Assembly (NCBI RefSeq): GCF_032918005.1
Contig: NZ_CP136628.1
Location: forward strand, 7,239,501 to 7,303,500
From: Bradyrhizobium sp. NDS-1
GTDB taxonomy: Bacteria > Pseudomonadota > Alphaproteobacteria > Rhizobiales > Xanthobacteraceae
Direction: 5' to 3'
Length of the DNA stretch: 64,000 bases
Made by a program: the position numbers and the translations under genes. Position 1 is the first letter of the stretch, and every line of letters starts with the position of its first letter. Positions 42,466 to 51,656 of the stretch are shown here, piece by piece. A model generated the notes under the pieces. The model ran no database searches and was not told where the DNA came from. It saw nothing but the letters and a program-made list of their open reading frames with translations.

Positions 42466-43665
42466 ATGAACGAAATCATTTTCCTGGCCGGTGACTGGCC
42501 GGTACGCGCCATCCACGCGCTGATCGGCTTTGGTGCGCTCGTGCTCGTCCTGCTGGTGGCGATCGCCATCGTCATCTCGCGGTCCGGGCGGCGCGGCGCG
42601 GAACTCGCCATGGCGCACGCGATCCGGGCCGACGAGCTCGAGGAGCGCCTCAGCGAGGTACTCCGCGCCCAGAGCGAATCCTCAGGCCGGGTCGACGCCA
42701 TGACCCAGGCGCTGGCCGGCCGTCAGGCCGAAATGGCGCGGGCGGTCAACGAGCGGCTGGATTCGGTGACCCACCGGGTCGGCCAGTCCATGGAACACTC
42801 GACTCGCAACACCATGGAGAGCCTGCGGGCGCTGCATGAGCGGCTCGGCATCATCGACAGCGCCCACAAGAACCTCACCGATCTGACGACGCAGGTGACG
42901 ACCTTGCGCGACGTGCTCGCCAACAAGCAGTCGCGCGGCGCCTTCGGCCAGGCGCGGATGGAGGCGATCGTTCAGGATGGCCTTCCGAAAGGCTCCTACG
43001 AGTTCCAGTTCACGCTCTCGACCGGCAAGCGGCCCGACTGCGTCGTGTTCCTGCCCGACCAGCGCCCACTCTGCATCGACGCGAAATTCCCGCTGGAGGC
43101 GATGACCGCGCTGCACGACGCCCGCACCGACGAGGAGAAGCGCCTCGCCACGCAGCGGCTGCGCGGCGACGTGATGAAGCATGTCAGCGACATCGCCGAA
43201 AAATATCTCGTTACCGGCGAGACCCAGGAGATGGCGCTGATGTTCGTGCCGTCGGAATCGGTCTACGCCGAGATCCACGACGGCTTCGACGACGTGATCC
43301 AGAAGGCCTACCGCGCCCGCGTCGTGCTGGTGTCGCCCTCACTGCTGATGCTGGCGATCCAGGTGATGCAGCAGATCATGAAGGACGCGCGCATGCGCGA
43401 TGCGGCCGACCAGATCCAGACCGAAGTGATCAAGCTCGGCGACGACCTCGGCCGCCTGCGCGACCGCGTGGTCAAACTACAGAAACATTTTTCCGATGCG
43501 AACGAGGACGTCCGCCAGATCCTGATCTCCGCCGACAAGATCGAAAAGCGCGCAGGACGAATCGAGGAGCTCGATTTCAGCAAGAGCGACGCGCCGGAGG
43601 GACCGCGGCTGGTGGCGACAGACCCGGGCGAGTTGTTTCCGCGGAAGCTCCAGGCGGGAGAGTGA
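42466..43665 (+). CDS. rmuC: DNA recombination protein RmuC homologue
   Basis: A 399-residue RmuC-family protein, implicated in limiting recombination at inverted repeats. A membrane helix lies at about 13-35, then a long coiled coil (about 45-150) and a nuclease-like domain (about 155-330) of PD-(D/E)XK type with YEFQFTLSTGKRPDCVVFLPDQ (in part) and LCIDAKFPLEAM, where Asp and Lys would be active-site residues. The C-terminal coiled coil ends with ELFPRKLQAGE. The gene lies directly upstream of the REP/GIY-YIG unit. Confidence 0.93.
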   Translation: MNEIIFLAGDWPVRAIHALIGFGALVLVLLVAIAIVISRSGRRGAELAMAHAIRADELEERLSEVLRAQSESSGRVDAMTQALAGRQAEMARAVNERLDSVTHRVGQSMEHSTRNTMESLRALHERLGIIDSAHKNLTDLTTQVTTLRDVLANKQSRGAFGQARMEAIVQDGLPKGSYEFQFTLSTGKRPDCVVFLPDQRPLCIDAKFPLEAMTALHDARTDEEKRLATQRLRGDVMKHVSDIAEKYLVTGETQEMALMFVPSESVYAEIHDGFDDVIQKAYRARVVLVSPSLLMLAIQVMQQIMKDARMRDAADQIQTEVIKLGDDLGRLRDRVVKLQKHFSDANEDVRQILISADKIEKRAGRIEELDFSKSDAPEGPRLVATDPGELFPRKLQAGE

Positions 43666-43701
43666 CATTCTGCCGAGGCACGCTGTCTGCCCTCAATACC
43701 A

Positions 43702-43742
43702 GTGTCGTCGCCCGGCTTGACCGGGCGACCCAGTATCCCAGA
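43702..43742 (+). repeat. REP arm, left end of the GIY-YIG unit
   Basis: A 41-base arm with an internal hairpin TCGCCCGG-N5-CCGGGCGA and a tail CCCAGTATCCCAGA. It is the inverted complement of 44060-44100 with one mismatch. It ends seven bases before the nuclease ATG. Confidence 0.9.
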
Positions 43743-43748
43743 CGGCAG

Positions 43749-44051
43749 ATGGGCGGACGGTGCTACTACGTCTACATCCTCGCCAGCAGGATCGGCGGCA
43801 CGCTCTATATCGGCGTCACTAGCGATCTCATTCGTCGCGTGGCAGAGCACAAGTTAAAGCTGATCGATAGCTTTACGAAGGAATATGGCGTTGTGAAGCT
43901 CGTCTACTTCGAGCAATTCGATGATCCCGAGAATGCGATCAAACGCGAGAAACGCCTCAAGAAATGGAAGCGCGATTGGAAGATCGCGCTGATCGAGAAA
44001 GACAATCCGAATTGGAACGATCTCTACGCCGAGATTGCAGGCCCTCCATAA
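43749..44051 (+). CDS. GIY-YIG endonuclease enclosed by inverted REP arms
   Basis: A 100-residue single-domain GIY-YIG nuclease of the UvrC-like/URI type. The family motif is in GRCYYVYILAS and GTLYIGVTSDLIRRVAEHK (YVY... YIG, with the conserved Arg), followed by YGVVKLVYFE, the helix NAIKREKRLKKWKRDWK and the tail NPNWNDLYAE. Such proteins are expected to cut DNA. The gene is bracketed six bases upstream and eight bases downstream by inverted 41-bp REP arms, making a compact 399-bp unit. The frame is open through the left arm, but ATG 43749 is the sensible start. Role in moving or trimming the repeats is inferred. Confidence 0.9.
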   Translation: MGGRCYYVYILASRIGGTLYIGVTSDLIRRVAEHKLKLIDSFTKEYGVVKLVYFEQFDDPENAIKREKRLKKWKRDWKIALIEKDNPNWNDLYAEIAGPP

Positions 44052-44059
44052 CTCAGGCC

Positions 44060-44100
44060 TCTGGGATACTGGGTCGCCCGGTCAGGCCGGGCGACGACAC
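44060..44100 (-). repeat. REP arm, right end of the GIY-YIG unit
   Basis: The inverted partner of 43702-43742 (40 of 41 bases agree). It starts eight bases after the nuclease stop. Confidence 0.9.
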
Positions 44101-44137
44101 CTCCCTTGTGGCCCCCAGAATCTGCTAACACCTCCGC

Positions 44138-45499
44138 ATGACCGCACCCGACGCGACTTCTCCCGCCGCGACTTCCGCTCCCGCGCCCTCCTGGCGCGAA
44201 AGTCTTGCCGTGTACCTGCAGCCGCGGGTGCTGATCGTGCTGTTCCTCGGCTTCTCGTCGGGCCTGCCGCTGGCGCTGTCGGGCTCCACGCTGCTGGTGT
44301 GGATGGCGGAGGCGGGGGTCGATCTCGGAACGATCGGGCTGTTTGCACTGGTCGGAACGCCCTACACGCTGAAATTCCTGTGGGCACCGCTGGTCGATGC
44401 GCTGCATGTCCCGTTCTTCACGCGCGCCTTCGGACGTCGCCGTGGGTGGCTGGTGTTTTCGCAGCTACTGCTGATCGGCGCGATTCTGCTGTTGGCGCTG
44501 ACCGACCCTGCGCGTTCGCCGCTGTTCGTCGCGCTCGGCGCGCTCCTGGTGGCGACCATGTCCTCGACGCAGGACATCGTCGTCGATGCATTCCGCGTCG
44601 AGAGCCTGCCCGAGAGCGAGCAGGCGGCCGGTATGGCCGCCTATGTCGCGGCCTATCGCATCGGCATGCTGATATCGACAGCGGGCGCCTTGTTCATCGT
44701 CACGGGCTTCGAGGCGATCGTCCCTCGTGGCGCCGCCTGGATGTGGGGCTATGTGGTGATGGGGGCTCTGGTGCTGATCGGCACGATGACCGCGCTCGCC
44801 GCCACGGAGCCGCCCCAGTCCCTGCGCGCTGAGGCCGCCACGCAGGCAGACGATGCCCTGACGCGGGTGCTCCATGCCGCACTCGGCGCATTCTCGGAAT
44901 TCCTGCAGCGAAAAGAAGCGTGGGCCGCGCTTGCCTTCGTCGTGCTGTTCAAATTCACCGACGCGTTTTCCGGAAACATGACCGTGCCGTTCGTGATCGA
45001 CATCGGTTTTACTCGGAACGACTATGCGGTCATCGTCAAGGGTGTCGGGATTATCGCCACTCTCGCCGGCGGATTCGCCGGCGGCTATGTGGCCCGACGC
45101 TATCCGCTGGCGCTGAGCCTGTGGATCGGCGGCATCGTGCAGGCGATGTCCAACCTGTCGTTTTCGTGGCTGGCGCTGGTCGGCGTCAATGAATGGGCGC
45201 TGACCCTCGCAATCACGTCCGATAATTTCTGCAACGCGATCGGCACCGTGATCTTCGTCGCCTATCTCTCGGCGCTGTGCCAGAATCCGCTGCATACCGC
45301 GACCCAATATGCGCTGCTGACGGCGCTCGCCGCCGTGGGACGCACCTACTTGTCGTCGGGCGCAGGCTATCTGGCGAAGGCGACGGGCTGGCCAATGTTC
45401 TTCGCGATCTCCGTGCTCGTCGCGATCCCGAGCCTGGTGCTGCTGGCCTGGTTGCAGAAGCGCGGGCATTTCGAGGCGCTGAGGCCGGTGAGGGTGTGA
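44138..45499 (+). CDS. ampG: AmpG-like muropeptide MFS permease
   Basis: A 453-residue major-facilitator protein with about 12 membrane helices, of the AmpG type that imports anhydro-muropeptides for cell-wall recycling and beta-lactamase signalling. Typical parts are FLGFSSGLPLALSGSTLLVWM in helix 1 (in part), GTPYTLKFLWAPLVD, the loop with FGRRRGWLV, and MSSTQDIVVDAFRVE. The length is intermediate among AmpG proteins. No beta-lactamase or ampR gene is nearby. It follows the REP/nuclease unit. Confidence 0.9.
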   Translation: MTAPDATSPAATSAPAPSWRESLAVYLQPRVLIVLFLGFSSGLPLALSGSTLLVWMAEAGVDLGTIGLFALVGTPYTLKFLWAPLVDALHVPFFTRAFGRRRGWLVFSQLLLIGAILLLALTDPARSPLFVALGALLVATMSSTQDIVVDAFRVESLPESEQAAGMAAYVAAYRIGMLISTAGALFIVTGFEAIVPRGAAWMWGYVVMGALVLIGTMTALAATEPPQSLRAEAATQADDALTRVLHAALGAFSEFLQRKEAWAALAFVVLFKFTDAFSGNMTVPFVIDIGFTRNDYAVIVKGVGIIATLAGGFAGGYVARRYPLALSLWIGGIVQAMSNLSFSWLALVGVNEWALTLAITSDNFCNAIGTVIFVAYLSALCQNPLHTATQYALLTALAAVGRTYLSSGAGYLAKATGWPMFFAISVLVAIPSLVLLAWLQKRGHFEALRPVRV

Positions 45500-45505
45500 C
45501 GATTT

Positions 45506-45583
45506 CGTAGGGTGGGCAAAGCGAAGCGTGCCCACCACGTCCAAATGGTGGGCACGGCGCGTTGCGCCTTTGCCCACCCTACG
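45506..45583. repeat. Palindromic repeat (GTAGGGTGGGCAAAG type)
   Basis: Outer arms CGTAGGGTGGGCAAAGCG and its inverted complement CGCCTTTGCCCACCCTACG enclose an inner GTGCCCACCA / TGGTGGGCAC pair. This is a well-formed palindrome between convergent genes and may end transcription on both strands. Confidence 0.75.
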
Positions 45584-45599
45584 GCAGCTCATCGGCCTC

Positions 45600-46037
45600 C
45601 TACTGCTTCTTGATCAGGCTCCATTTCGTGACCACGGCTTCGCTCATCTGGCCGGGATCGCTGGCGCAGGCGATCTCGTCGACCTTGACCGAGATTTCCT
45701 TGCCGACGAAGGATTTCAACTGCGTGGCCTGCGCGTCGCTGGAGGTGACCAGTTGGAAGGTCTCCGGCCCGGTCTCGAGATTGCACAGCCCGTTCGGCGC
45801 AGGCAGGCGGCGCGGCTCGGAAGTGATCTGGTACATCGCGATCCGCTTGCCGGCCTTCTTGACGTCGCGAACTTTCATCGCGTTCAACTCGCCCGACAGC
45901 ACGTCGCCGGCGTTGATCGGCTTGCCGGGCTTGGACGGCGGCGCCGCCTCTTCGCCCTGCTGCGCGGAGATGGCCGGGCTCACCAGCATCGCCATCGTCG
46001 CGACCAAAGCCAATCGTGTGGCGAAAAGTTTCGTCAT
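45600..46037 (-). CDS. Exported protein of unknown function, 145 aa
   Basis: A 145-residue exported protein. The signal peptide is about residues 1-25 (RLALVATMAMLVSPAISA). The mature part has a Pro-rich start, then a beta-rich domain with LSGELNAMKVRDVKKAGKR, a cysteine in APNGLCNLETGPETFQLV and a second in DEIACASDP, which may pair. No named domain is recognised. It lies 30 bases after recR on the same strand and may be co-transcribed. Confidence 0.75.
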   Translation of the reverse strand: MTKLFATRLALVATMAMLVSPAISAQQGEEAAPPSKPGKPINAGDVLSGELNAMKVRDVKKAGKRIAMYQITSEPRRLPAPNGLCNLETGPETFQLVTSSDAQATQLKSFVGKEISVKVDEIACASDPGQMSEAVVTKWSLIKKQ

Positions 46038-46067
46038 GTCGTCCGTTCCGTGAGATCTCTGGGATGG

Positions 46068-46670
46068 CTAGAACAGGGTCCGCTGCCGCATCGCTGCGGA
46101 TAGCGTACCTTCATCGAGATAATCAAGCTCGCCGCCGACCGGAACCCCATGGGCGAGCCGCGTCACCTTCACATTGGCATCCTGAAGCAGGTCGGTGATG
46201 TAGTGCGCCGTGGTCTGGCCGTCGACCGTCGCATTCAGCGCCAGGATGATTTCGTGCACCTGCGAATCATGGGCGCGCGCGACCAGCGCGTCGATGGTCA
46301 GATCCTGCGGGCCGACGCCATCGAGCGGCGACAATGTCGCGCCCAGCACGTGATAGCGCCCCTGGGTCGCATTGGCCCGTTCCAGCGCCCAGAGGTCGGC
46401 AACGTCGGCGACGACGACGATGATGGATGGGTCGCGCTTCGGATCGGTGCAGACGGTGCAGGGATTTTGCGTGTCGATGTTGCCGCAGGTCTTGCAGACT
46501 TGGACCTTGTCCAGCGCGACCTGCATGGCCGAGGACAACGGCATCATCAATGCTTCGCGCTTCTTGATCAGATGCAGCGCCGCGCGCCGCGCCGAGCGCG
46601 GACCGAGGCCCGGCAGCCGTGCGAGCAGCTGGACCAGCCGTTCGATTTCGGGACCTGCAACAGCGCCCAT
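46068..46670 (-). CDS. recR: Recombination protein RecR
   Basis: A 200-residue RecR, which loads RecA on gapped DNA with RecF and RecO. It has the helix-hairpin-helix [20 protein letters not shown] (residues about 14-34), a C4 zinc finger [16 protein letters not shown] (about 58-73) and a Toprim domain starting [15 protein letters not shown]. The ATG at 46670 gives the normal family length; the frame open further up has an unlikely Arg-rich leader. It begins two bases after ybaB ends, in the conserved dnaX-ybaB-recR order. Confidence 0.97.
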   Translation of the reverse strand: MGAVAGPEIERLVQLLARLPGLGPRSARRAALHLIKKREALMMPLSSAMQVALDKVQVCKTCGNIDTQNPCTVCTDPKRDPSIIVVVADVADLWALERANATQGRYHVLGATLSPLDGVGPQDLTIDALVARAHDSQVHEIILALNATVDGQTTAHYITDLLQDANVKVTRLAHGVPVGGELDYLDEGTLSAAMRQRTLF

Positions 46671-46671
46671 A

Positions 46672-46992
46672 TTACTGGCCGAACAACCCCGGCGGCAGGC
46701 CGAGCCCACCGGTGAGAGCCTGCATCTTCTCCTGCATCGCGGTCTCCGCCTTGCGGCGCGCATCGCCCATGGCGGTGACGAGCAGGTCTTCCAGCACCTC
46801 GCGCTCTTCCGGCTTCATCAGCGAGGGATCGATCTTGACGGCCTTGACGTCCATCTTCGCGGTCATGCGCACGGCGACGAGGCCGCCGCCGGAGATGCCC
46901 TCGACTTCCACGTTGGCGAGTTGCTCCTGCAACTCCTGCATCTTGGATTGCAGCTGTGCCGCCTGCTTCATCATGCCGAGAAAATCAGCCAT
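46672..46992 (-). CDS. YbaB/EbfC family nucleoid-associated protein
   Basis: A 106-residue small DNA-binding protein of the YbaB/EbfC family. It has the N-terminal helix [20 protein letters not shown], the central strands [21 protein letters not shown] and a C-terminal helix, and ends with a Gly/Leu-rich tail. Family members form tweezer-like dimers that bind DNA. It lies between dnaX (23 bases) and recR (one base), the standard order in many bacteria. Confidence 0.95.
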   Translation of the reverse strand: MADFLGMMKQAAQLQSKMQELQEQLANVEVEGISGGGLVAVRMTAKMDVKAVKIDPSLMKPEEREVLEDLLVTAMGDARRKAETAMQEKMQALTGGLGLPPGLFGQ

Positions 46993-47015
46993 GGGTGCTT
47001 GTCCTTGAAAGAGGC

Positions 47016-48839
47016 CTAGAGATCGTCGCCGTCGGAATCGTCGGGCGGATCGTCGCTGCCATAGTCTGCATTGATATTGGTTTCCGGCGCCTCGGGGGCA
47101 AGCCTGCGGACCTCGACGACCTTCGCACCGGGAAAGCGCGACAGCACCTCCCGCACGCGCGGATCGGCCTCCGCGGTACGCGCATGCTCCTGCTTGGCGG
47201 CCTGGTTCACCGAGCGCAGCGTCGGCTGGCCCGCCTCGTTCGAGACGATCACGGTCCAGCGCCGTCCGGTCCACAGCTCGAATTTCTTCGCGAGCTCGGA
47301 GATCATGGTCTTGGAGGCGTTCGGCTCCAGCGCGACCTCCAGCCGGCCCTCCTCGAAACGGACGAGGCGCATGTCGCCTTCGAGCGCGCTCTTGGTCATG
47401 ATGTCGCGCTTCTGCCCGGCGAGTGCGACGAGCTGAGTGAAGCTGGTGACGCGCAGCACGGGCGCGGCAGCTTGCGGATCCGGCGCCGGCGCCGCCATCT
47501 GCGGCCGGGCTCCGCCACCGCCAAACGAGGACGGCGAGGATGCCGGCATACGAACTGGCGCCGCGGAGGCCACCGGCGCGGCCGGCGCACTGCTGCGGGC
47601 GGCACCGCCCCCGCTCACGACCGGCGAGCCACCGCCGTTCTGCTCCAGCATCTTGATCGCTTCGTCCGGCGTCGGCAGGTCGGCGACATAGGCGATCCGC
47701 ACCAGCACCATCTCGGCGGCGGCAGCGGGACGTGTGGCGGCCTGCACCTCGGTGATGCCCTTGAGCAGCATCTGCCACATCCGCGACAGCACGCGCATCG
47801 AGATTTTCGAGGCGAATTCCTTTGCGCGCACGCGCTCGGTTTCGCCATAGGCGACGTTGTCGGCGGTCGCGGGAACGATCTTCACGCGGGTGACGAAATT
47901 GACGAACTCGGCGAGGTCCGAAAGCACGACGATCGGGTCGGCGCCGACGTCGTATTGATCGCGGAACTCCTTGAAGGCCGCGGCGATGTCGCCGCGCGCC
48001 AGCGACTCGAAGAGGTCGATGACGCGGGTGCGGTCGGCGAGCCCCAGCATCTGCCTGACGGCGTCGGCCCTCACCTGCCCGGCGGCATGCGCGATCGCCT
48101 GGTCGAGCAGCGACAGCGAATCGCGCACAGAACCTTCGGCGGCGCGCGCGATGATGCCGAGCGCCTCCGGCTCGATCTCAACATTTTCTTTCGTGGCAAT
48201 GTTGGCGAGGTGCTTCATCAGCACGTCCGCCTCGACGCGGCGAAGATCGAAACGCTGGCAGCGCGACAGCACCGTGACCGGAACTTTGCGGATCTCGGTC
48301 GTCGCAAACACGAATTTGGCGTGTTCCGGCGGCTCCTCCAGCGTCTTCAGGAAGGCGTTGAATGCCGCCGTCGACAGCATGTGGACTTCGTCGATGATGT
48401 AGACCTTGTAGCGCGCGCTGGCCGGCGCATATCGCACGCTGTCATTGATCTGGCGAACGTCGTCGACGCCGGTATGCGACGCCGCGTCCATCTCCAGCAC
48501 GTCCATGTGCCGGCTTTCCATGATCGCTTGGCAATGCACACCCAGGGTCGGCATGTGGATGGTCGGGCCCTTCACCGAACCATCCGGCATCTCGTAGTTG
48601 AGCGCACGGGCCAAAATGCGCGCGGTAGTGGTCTTGCCGACGCCGCGGACGCCGGTGAGGATCCAGGCCTGCGGAATGCGCCCGGTTTCGAACGCATTGG
48701 AGACGGTGCGGACCACTGCCTCCTGGCCGATCAGATCATCAAAGCTGGAGGGGCGGTATTTGCGCGCCAGCACCCGGTAGGGCGTGTTGCCGGCTTGGCC
48801 GGCGCTGTCGGGGTTTGGAGGGGCGCCAGCGTCGGTCAT
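47016..48839 (-). CDS. dnaX: DNA polymerase III subunits gamma and tau
   Basis: A 607-residue clamp-loader ATPase. Walker A is [16 protein letters not shown], Walker [11 protein letters not shown], sensor 1 [20 protein letters not shown] (in part) with the arginine finger in LSRCQRF, and sensor 2 in [12 protein letters not shown]. The usual four-cysteine zinc module behind Walker A is reduced to a single Cys ([10 protein letters not shown]), so zinc is probably not bound. The C-terminal third is Pro/Ala-rich and then forms the tau domain. Regulation by frameshift is not obvious. The SRP RNA gene lies upstream on the same strand. Confidence 0.96.
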   Translation of the reverse strand: MTDAGAPPNPDSAGQAGNTPYRVLARKYRPSSFDDLIGQEAVVRTVSNAFETGRIPQAWILTGVRGVGKTTTARILARALNYEMPDGSVKGPTIHMPTLGVHCQAIMESRHMDVLEMDAASHTGVDDVRQINDSVRYAPASARYKVYIIDEVHMLSTAAFNAFLKTLEEPPEHAKFVFATTEIRKVPVTVLSRCQRFDLRRVEADVLMKHLANIATKENVEIEPEALGIIARAAEGSVRDSLSLLDQAIAHAAGQVRADAVRQMLGLADRTRVIDLFESLARGDIAAAFKEFRDQYDVGADPIVVLSDLAEFVNFVTRVKIVPATADNVAYGETERVRAKEFASKISMRVLSRMWQMLLKGITEVQAATRPAAAAEMVLVRIAYVADLPTPDEAIKMLEQNGGGSPVVSGGGAARSSAPAAPVASAAPVRMPASSPSSFGGGGARPQMAAPAPDPQAAAPVLRVTSFTQLVALAGQKRDIMTKSALEGDMRLVRFEEGRLEVALEPNASKTMISELAKKFELWTGRRWTVIVSNEAGQPTLRSVNQAAKQEHARTAEADPRVREVLSRFPGAKVVEVRRLAPEAPETNINADYGSDDPPDDSDGDDL

Positions 48840-49260
48840 CGGTCGATCCGCAATGAAATGTCTCTTGGCCGGGTTTTGCGGAAAGGAGCACGCTGGCGGC
48901 TGGTGCCGCCGGCGCTGGTTCGCTCGAAAAACAGGTAGGAGACTGACGAGCGACCCGATCCGGACCTCGTTAGGGCTGCTTCCTTCCGGACCTGACCCGG
49001 TTGGCGAGTGGCTCGTCCACCGCCAATCTCCCGGTCCCTATTTGGGGCCAAAAGGACCGGAAAGCAAGCCGGGTGTACGGCTGTTCCGCAGCCGCTGGGC
49101 CCTTCCAGGCCCGAACCGCTCCGTTTCCTCTCGGGGTCCGTTTTCCGAGCAGGGAAGCGCGGGGCTGGCCGGGTCCGGGCGCATACGGACCACGGCGCAT
49201 ACGGATGTTGTCTGAGAGCGAGGTCTCTGCGACGGTAGGAATCAATCCAGAGAAGTCTTT
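48840..49260. other. Intergenic region with the SRP RNA gene
   Basis: A 421-base gap between the start of dnaX (minus strand) and the HIT gene (plus strand). It holds the SRP RNA at 48938-49031. The remaining sequence has no reading frame I can support. Confidence 0.6.
48938..49031 (-). ncRNA. ffs: Signal recognition particle RNA (small bacterial type)
   Basis: On the minus strand the conserved SRP domain IV is present: GGTCAGGTCCGGAAGGAAGC followed by AGCCC, with the GGAA tetraloop. The outer helix GGAGA / TCTCC and the long stem GACGAGC / GCTCGTC close the RNA, which gives about 94 bases. It binds Ffh and guides membrane proteins. Ends are estimated from pairing. Confidence 0.93.
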
Positions 49261-49680
49261 ATGCCCGAACCCGCCTGGTCGCTGCATTCCCGCCTGAAAG
49301 ACGACACCATCGATATCGGCGATTTGCCGCTGTCGAAGGTGCTGGTCATCAAGGATGCGCATTATCCCTGGCTGCTGCTGGTGCCGCGGCGCCCCGACGC
49401 GGTCGAGATCATCGATCTCGACGAGGTACAGCAGGCGCAACTGATGACGGAGATCTCACGCGTGTCGCGCGCGCTGAAGGAGATCACCAAATGCGACAAG
49501 CTCAATGTCGCCGCGCTCGGCAATCTCGTGCCGCAGCTTCACGTTCACATCATCGCACGCCGCACCAGTGACGCCGCCTGGCCGCGACCGGTCTGGGGCG
49601 TGATGCCGCCGTTGGCGCATGACGCCGCGGAGGTTCAGAATTTCATCAGCGCACTTCGCCGCAAGATCTGGTTGGGTTGA
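49261..49680 (+). CDS. HIT family nucleotide-binding protein
   Basis: A 139-residue HIT-domain protein. The histidine triad is QLHVHIIARR (HxHxx type, with the first His in the middle of the nucleotide-binding pocket), preceded by LLLVPRRPDAVEIIDLDEV. The C-terminal part, with DAAWPRPVWGVMPP, is typical of the alphaproteobacterial HIT branch. HIT proteins hydrolyse or transfer nucleotide phosphoesters; the substrate is not predictable. It begins an apparent operon with nudC 10 bases downstream. Confidence 0.9.
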   Translation: MPEPAWSLHSRLKDDTIDIGDLPLSKVLVIKDAHYPWLLLVPRRPDAVEIIDLDEVQQAQLMTEISRVSRALKEITKCDKLNVAALGNLVPQLHVHIIARRTSDAAWPRPVWGVMPPLAHDAAEVQNFISALRRKIWLG

Positions 49681-49690
49681 AAGAACGATA

Positions 49691-50629
49691 ATGTCAGCAT
49701 TCGACGCATTTCCGCTGGGGCGGCCGGCCTTCGTCACCAACATTCTCGACCGCGCCGCGCATCTGCGCCGCGACGACGAGAAGCTGTTCGCGATGGAGCA
49801 GAAGCCGACCTCGCGCGCCTATGTCGTCTACCGCGACTCGCTCCTGGTGAAGCGCGAGGGCGACAAGATCCGCGCGCGGCTCTCGATCGACGAGGCGCTG
49901 AAGTGCGGGGCCAATCCCGGCACGATCTTCCTCGGTCTGCGTGACGGCGCTGCGATGTTCGGCATGGGCCTGTCGCAGGCGACCGCCGAGAAACTGGTGG
50001 GACGCGAGGACTATACCCTGACCGAGCTGCGCGGCATGGCGATGCAGGGTGCGATTCCCCCAGAGGAGCTCTCGGCGATCGCGATGGCGAAGTCGATGGT
50101 GAGCTGGCACCAGCGCCACGGCTATTGCGCCAATTGCGGCACGCGCAGCGCGATGAAGGAAGGCGGCTGGAAGCGCGAGTGCCCGGCTTGCAAGGCCGAG
50201 CATTTCCCGCGGACTGACCCTGTCGTGATCATGCACGTCGCCTCCGGCGACAAGTGCCTGCTCGGCCGCCAGAAGCAGTTTCCGCCGGGCATGTATTCAT
50301 GCCTCGCCGGCTTCGTCGAGGCCGCCGAGACCATCGAGGACGCCGTGCGCCGCGAGATCCTCGAAGAGTCCGGCATCATCTGCACCGACGTGCAGTATTA
50401 CATGACCCAGCCCTGGCCCTATCCGTCGTCGCTGATGATCGGCTGCAGCGCGCGGGCCGTGAGCGAGGACATCGTGGTCGACCGCACCGAGCTGGAGGAC
50501 GCGCGCTGGTTCACCCGCGAGGAGGCCGCCTTGATGCTGACACGGACGCATCCGGACGGGCTCGCCGGCCCGCATCCCTTCGCCATCGCCCATCACCTGC
50601 TCGGCCGCTGGGTGCACGACAAGAGCTGA
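49691..50629 (+). CDS. nudC: NADH pyrophosphatase NudC
   Basis: A 312-residue Nudix hydrolase that cleaves NADH and can remove NAD caps from RNA. It has an N-terminal domain (about 1-155), a four-cysteine zinc ribbon (YCANCGTRS and CPACKAEHFPR) and the Nudix box GFVEAAETIEDAVRREILEE (GX5EX7REUXEE). It is followed by a conserved SQPW-like stretch (MTQPWPYPSSLM). Length and order fit NudC. The ribosome site is weak, which would fit coupling to the HIT gene just upstream. A PfkB kinase gene follows after six bases. Confidence 0.95.
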   Translation: MSAFDAFPLGRPAFVTNILDRAAHLRRDDEKLFAMEQKPTSRAYVVYRDSLLVKREGDKIRARLSIDEALKCGANPGTIFLGLRDGAAMFGMGLSQATAEKLVGREDYTLTELRGMAMQGAIPPEELSAIAMAKSMVSWHQRHGYCANCGTRSAMKEGGWKRECPACKAEHFPRTDPVVIMHVASGDKCLLGRQKQFPPGMYSCLAGFVEAAETIEDAVRREILEESGIICTDVQYYMTQPWPYPSSLMIGCSARAVSEDIVVDRTELEDARWFTREEAALMLTRTHPDGLAGPHPFAIAHHLLGRWVHDKS

Positions 50630-50635
50630 CCGCCG

Positions 50636-51559
50636 ATGGCGCTATCTGAGGCCGCGCCGCGCATTCTCTGCATCGGCATTCCCGTCCGCGACCTGACCTT
50701 CCGGGTCGAGGCGGTGCCCGTACGCGGCAGCAAGGCCAACGCCACGCATCTCGCCGAGATCTGCGGTGGCAACGCGCTCAACGCGGCCATCGCGATCGCC
50801 CGACTCGGCGGCCGCGTCGCTTTCGCGGGACCGATGGGTGATGCTCGCGAGACGTCGAGCGACTTCATCCTCGAACGCATGGCCGCCGAAGGCATCGAGA
50901 CCAGCCATATCGTGCGCTTGCCCGGCGTGAGCACGCCGGTCTCGGCGATCATCATCGACGCGACGGGCGAGCGGACGCTGACCATCTATCGCGATCCTGT
51001 TCTCTGGACGGTCAAGCTGCCCGAGACCGACGAGTTGCTCGACGATTGTCGGGCTGTCCTCGTCGAGAGCCGCTGCGCGGGGTTCGCGATCTCCCTCTGC
51101 ACCGAGGCACGCCGGCGGGGCATTCCCGTCATCGTTGGCGTCGACCGCGCGATGTCGTTGCAGGACGGCCTGCTCAAAGCGGCCTCGCACCTGCTGTTCG
51201 CCAGCGAGCAGGTGCAGGAGACGGCCGGCGTCACTGATGACGGCGAGGCCTTGAGGCGTCTCGCCAAGCTGACGCCCGCCTTCCTCGCCGCGACCCGCGG
51301 TCCGCGCGGCACGATCTGGCTGAACGAGGCGGGCGAGCTGGAGGAGACACCGGCCTTCCCGGTCCGGGCGGTCGATACGCTCGGAGCTGGCGACGTCTTC
51401 CATGGCGCCTTCACGCTTGGTCTCGCCGAGGGCGACGCACTGCGGGAGGCGCTGCGATTCGCCGCGGCGGCCGCGGCGCTGAAATGCACCCGCCATGGCG
51501 GTGGCCTGGCGGCCCCACAACGCATTGAAGTTGAAGGGCTTTTGCGCGACGTGCCGTAG
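50636..51559 (+). CDS. PfkB family sugar/nucleoside kinase
   Basis: A 307-residue ribokinase-fold kinase. The N-terminal signature lies around GGNALNAAIAIARLGGRVAFAG (in part: GGNALNAAIAIARLG) and the C-terminal active site is DTLGAGDVFHGAF with the catalytic Asp and the anion hole. The ATP region has AATRGPRGTIWLNEAG. Substrate is unknown; ribokinase, fructokinase or nucleoside kinase are options, and sulfofructose-type kinase cannot be excluded. It begins six bases after nudC and is probably in the same operon. Confidence 0.88.
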   Translation: MALSEAAPRILCIGIPVRDLTFRVEAVPVRGSKANATHLAEICGGNALNAAIAIARLGGRVAFAGPMGDARETSSDFILERMAAEGIETSHIVRLPGVSTPVSAIIIDATGERTLTIYRDPVLWTVKLPETDELLDDCRAVLVESRCAGFAISLCTEARRRGIPVIVGVDRAMSLQDGLLKAASHLLFASEQVQETAGVTDDGEALRRLAKLTPAFLAATRGPRGTIWLNEAGELEETPAFPVRAVDTLGAGDVFHGAFTLGLAEGDALREALRFAAAAAALKCTRHGGGLAAPQRIEVEGLLRDVP

Positions 51560-51656
51560 AGCGATTCTACTCTCGCGCCGAGATTCTGGGCTTGCCGTGG
51601 AAAGATTTTCTCTATATCAGGGAAATTGGCCCCTGAAATGGAACAAAGTTCTTCAA

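Noticed and set aside
43662..43748. In-frame N-terminal extension of the GIY-YIG protein through the left REP arm
   Set aside because: The extension is simply a translation of the repeat arm. The ATG at 43749 gives a complete domain.
46956..48938. A 660-codon open frame opposite dnaX
   Set aside because: Antisense shadow. The dnaX frame has full ATPase motifs and this one has none.
49032..49260. Possible promoter hexamers or small frames upstream of the SRP RNA
   Set aside because: Only poor hexamer matches (TTGCTT and AAATAG 18 apart) and no convincing frame, so not listed as a feature.
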